NCBI GenBank assembly: GCA_020028535.1
Contig: JAIBHM010000035.1
Coordinates: forward strand, 1-15,760
Direction of reading: 5' to 3'
Source: Armatimonadota bacterium
GTDB taxonomy: Bacteria > Sysuimicrobiota > Sysuimicrobiia > Sysuimicrobiales > Kaftiobacteriaceae
Length of the DNA stretch: 15,760 nucleotides
The notes below the pieces were generated by a model. That model made no database searches. It worked only from the letters and a program-made list of their open reading frames with translations, and was not told where the DNA came from. This document shows positions 15,757-15,760 of the stretch, piece after piece. Position 1 is the stretch's first letter; each line of letters opens with the position of its first letter. Both the position numbers and the translations under genes were made by a program.

Positions 15757-15760
15757 CGTC

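Overview
The window is GC-rich bacterial chromosome with tightly packed genes, very short gaps and several stop/start overlaps. The block secD-secF-lapA-like-recJ-rel matches the conserved secDF/recJ/rel neighbourhood of Bacillota and related deep terrabacterial lineages. High GC, a bacterial family-B DNA polymerase and a RecJ with a large C-terminal extension fit a GC-rich Bacillota-like or candidate-phylum lineage better than a model Firmicute. This placement is inference from gene order and sequence style; no rRNA or other phylogenetic marker was available.

Layout. Positions 1-1351 (plus strand): a promoter-like region with two inverted repeats, then an HNH endonuclease gene. A near-identical 20-bp palindrome lies upstream of this gene and inside its 3' end. 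Positions 1332-10206 (minus strand): one long likely operon read from a near-consensus promoter at 10237-10265, in the order secD, secF (ATGA overlap), a LapA-like membrane protein, a giant recJ (14-bp overlap with the previous gene), rel, and a SnoaL-like gene (TAATG overlap). Positions 10281-11231 (plus): a divergent DUF72/YecE-family gene. Positions 11258-12522 (minus): a membrane-bound HD-GYP protein whose N-terminal membrane helix and main body lie in different frames. Positions 12636-15756 (minus): a small unknown gene overlapping a family-B DNA polymerase gene that carries an in-frame intein.

Functionally the long operon joins protein export (SecDF), DNA repair (RecJ) and the stringent response (Rel). 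The other genes cover DNA synthesis, c-di-GMP turnover and a possibly mobile HNH nuclease.

The most unusual items are: RecJ fused to a HIRAN domain and a RecQ-like helicase module with degraded catalytic motifs; a 205-residue intein without a recognisable homing endonuclease, inside polymerase motif B of an apparently exonuclease-dead family-B polymerase; and the palindrome pair bracketing the HNH gene.
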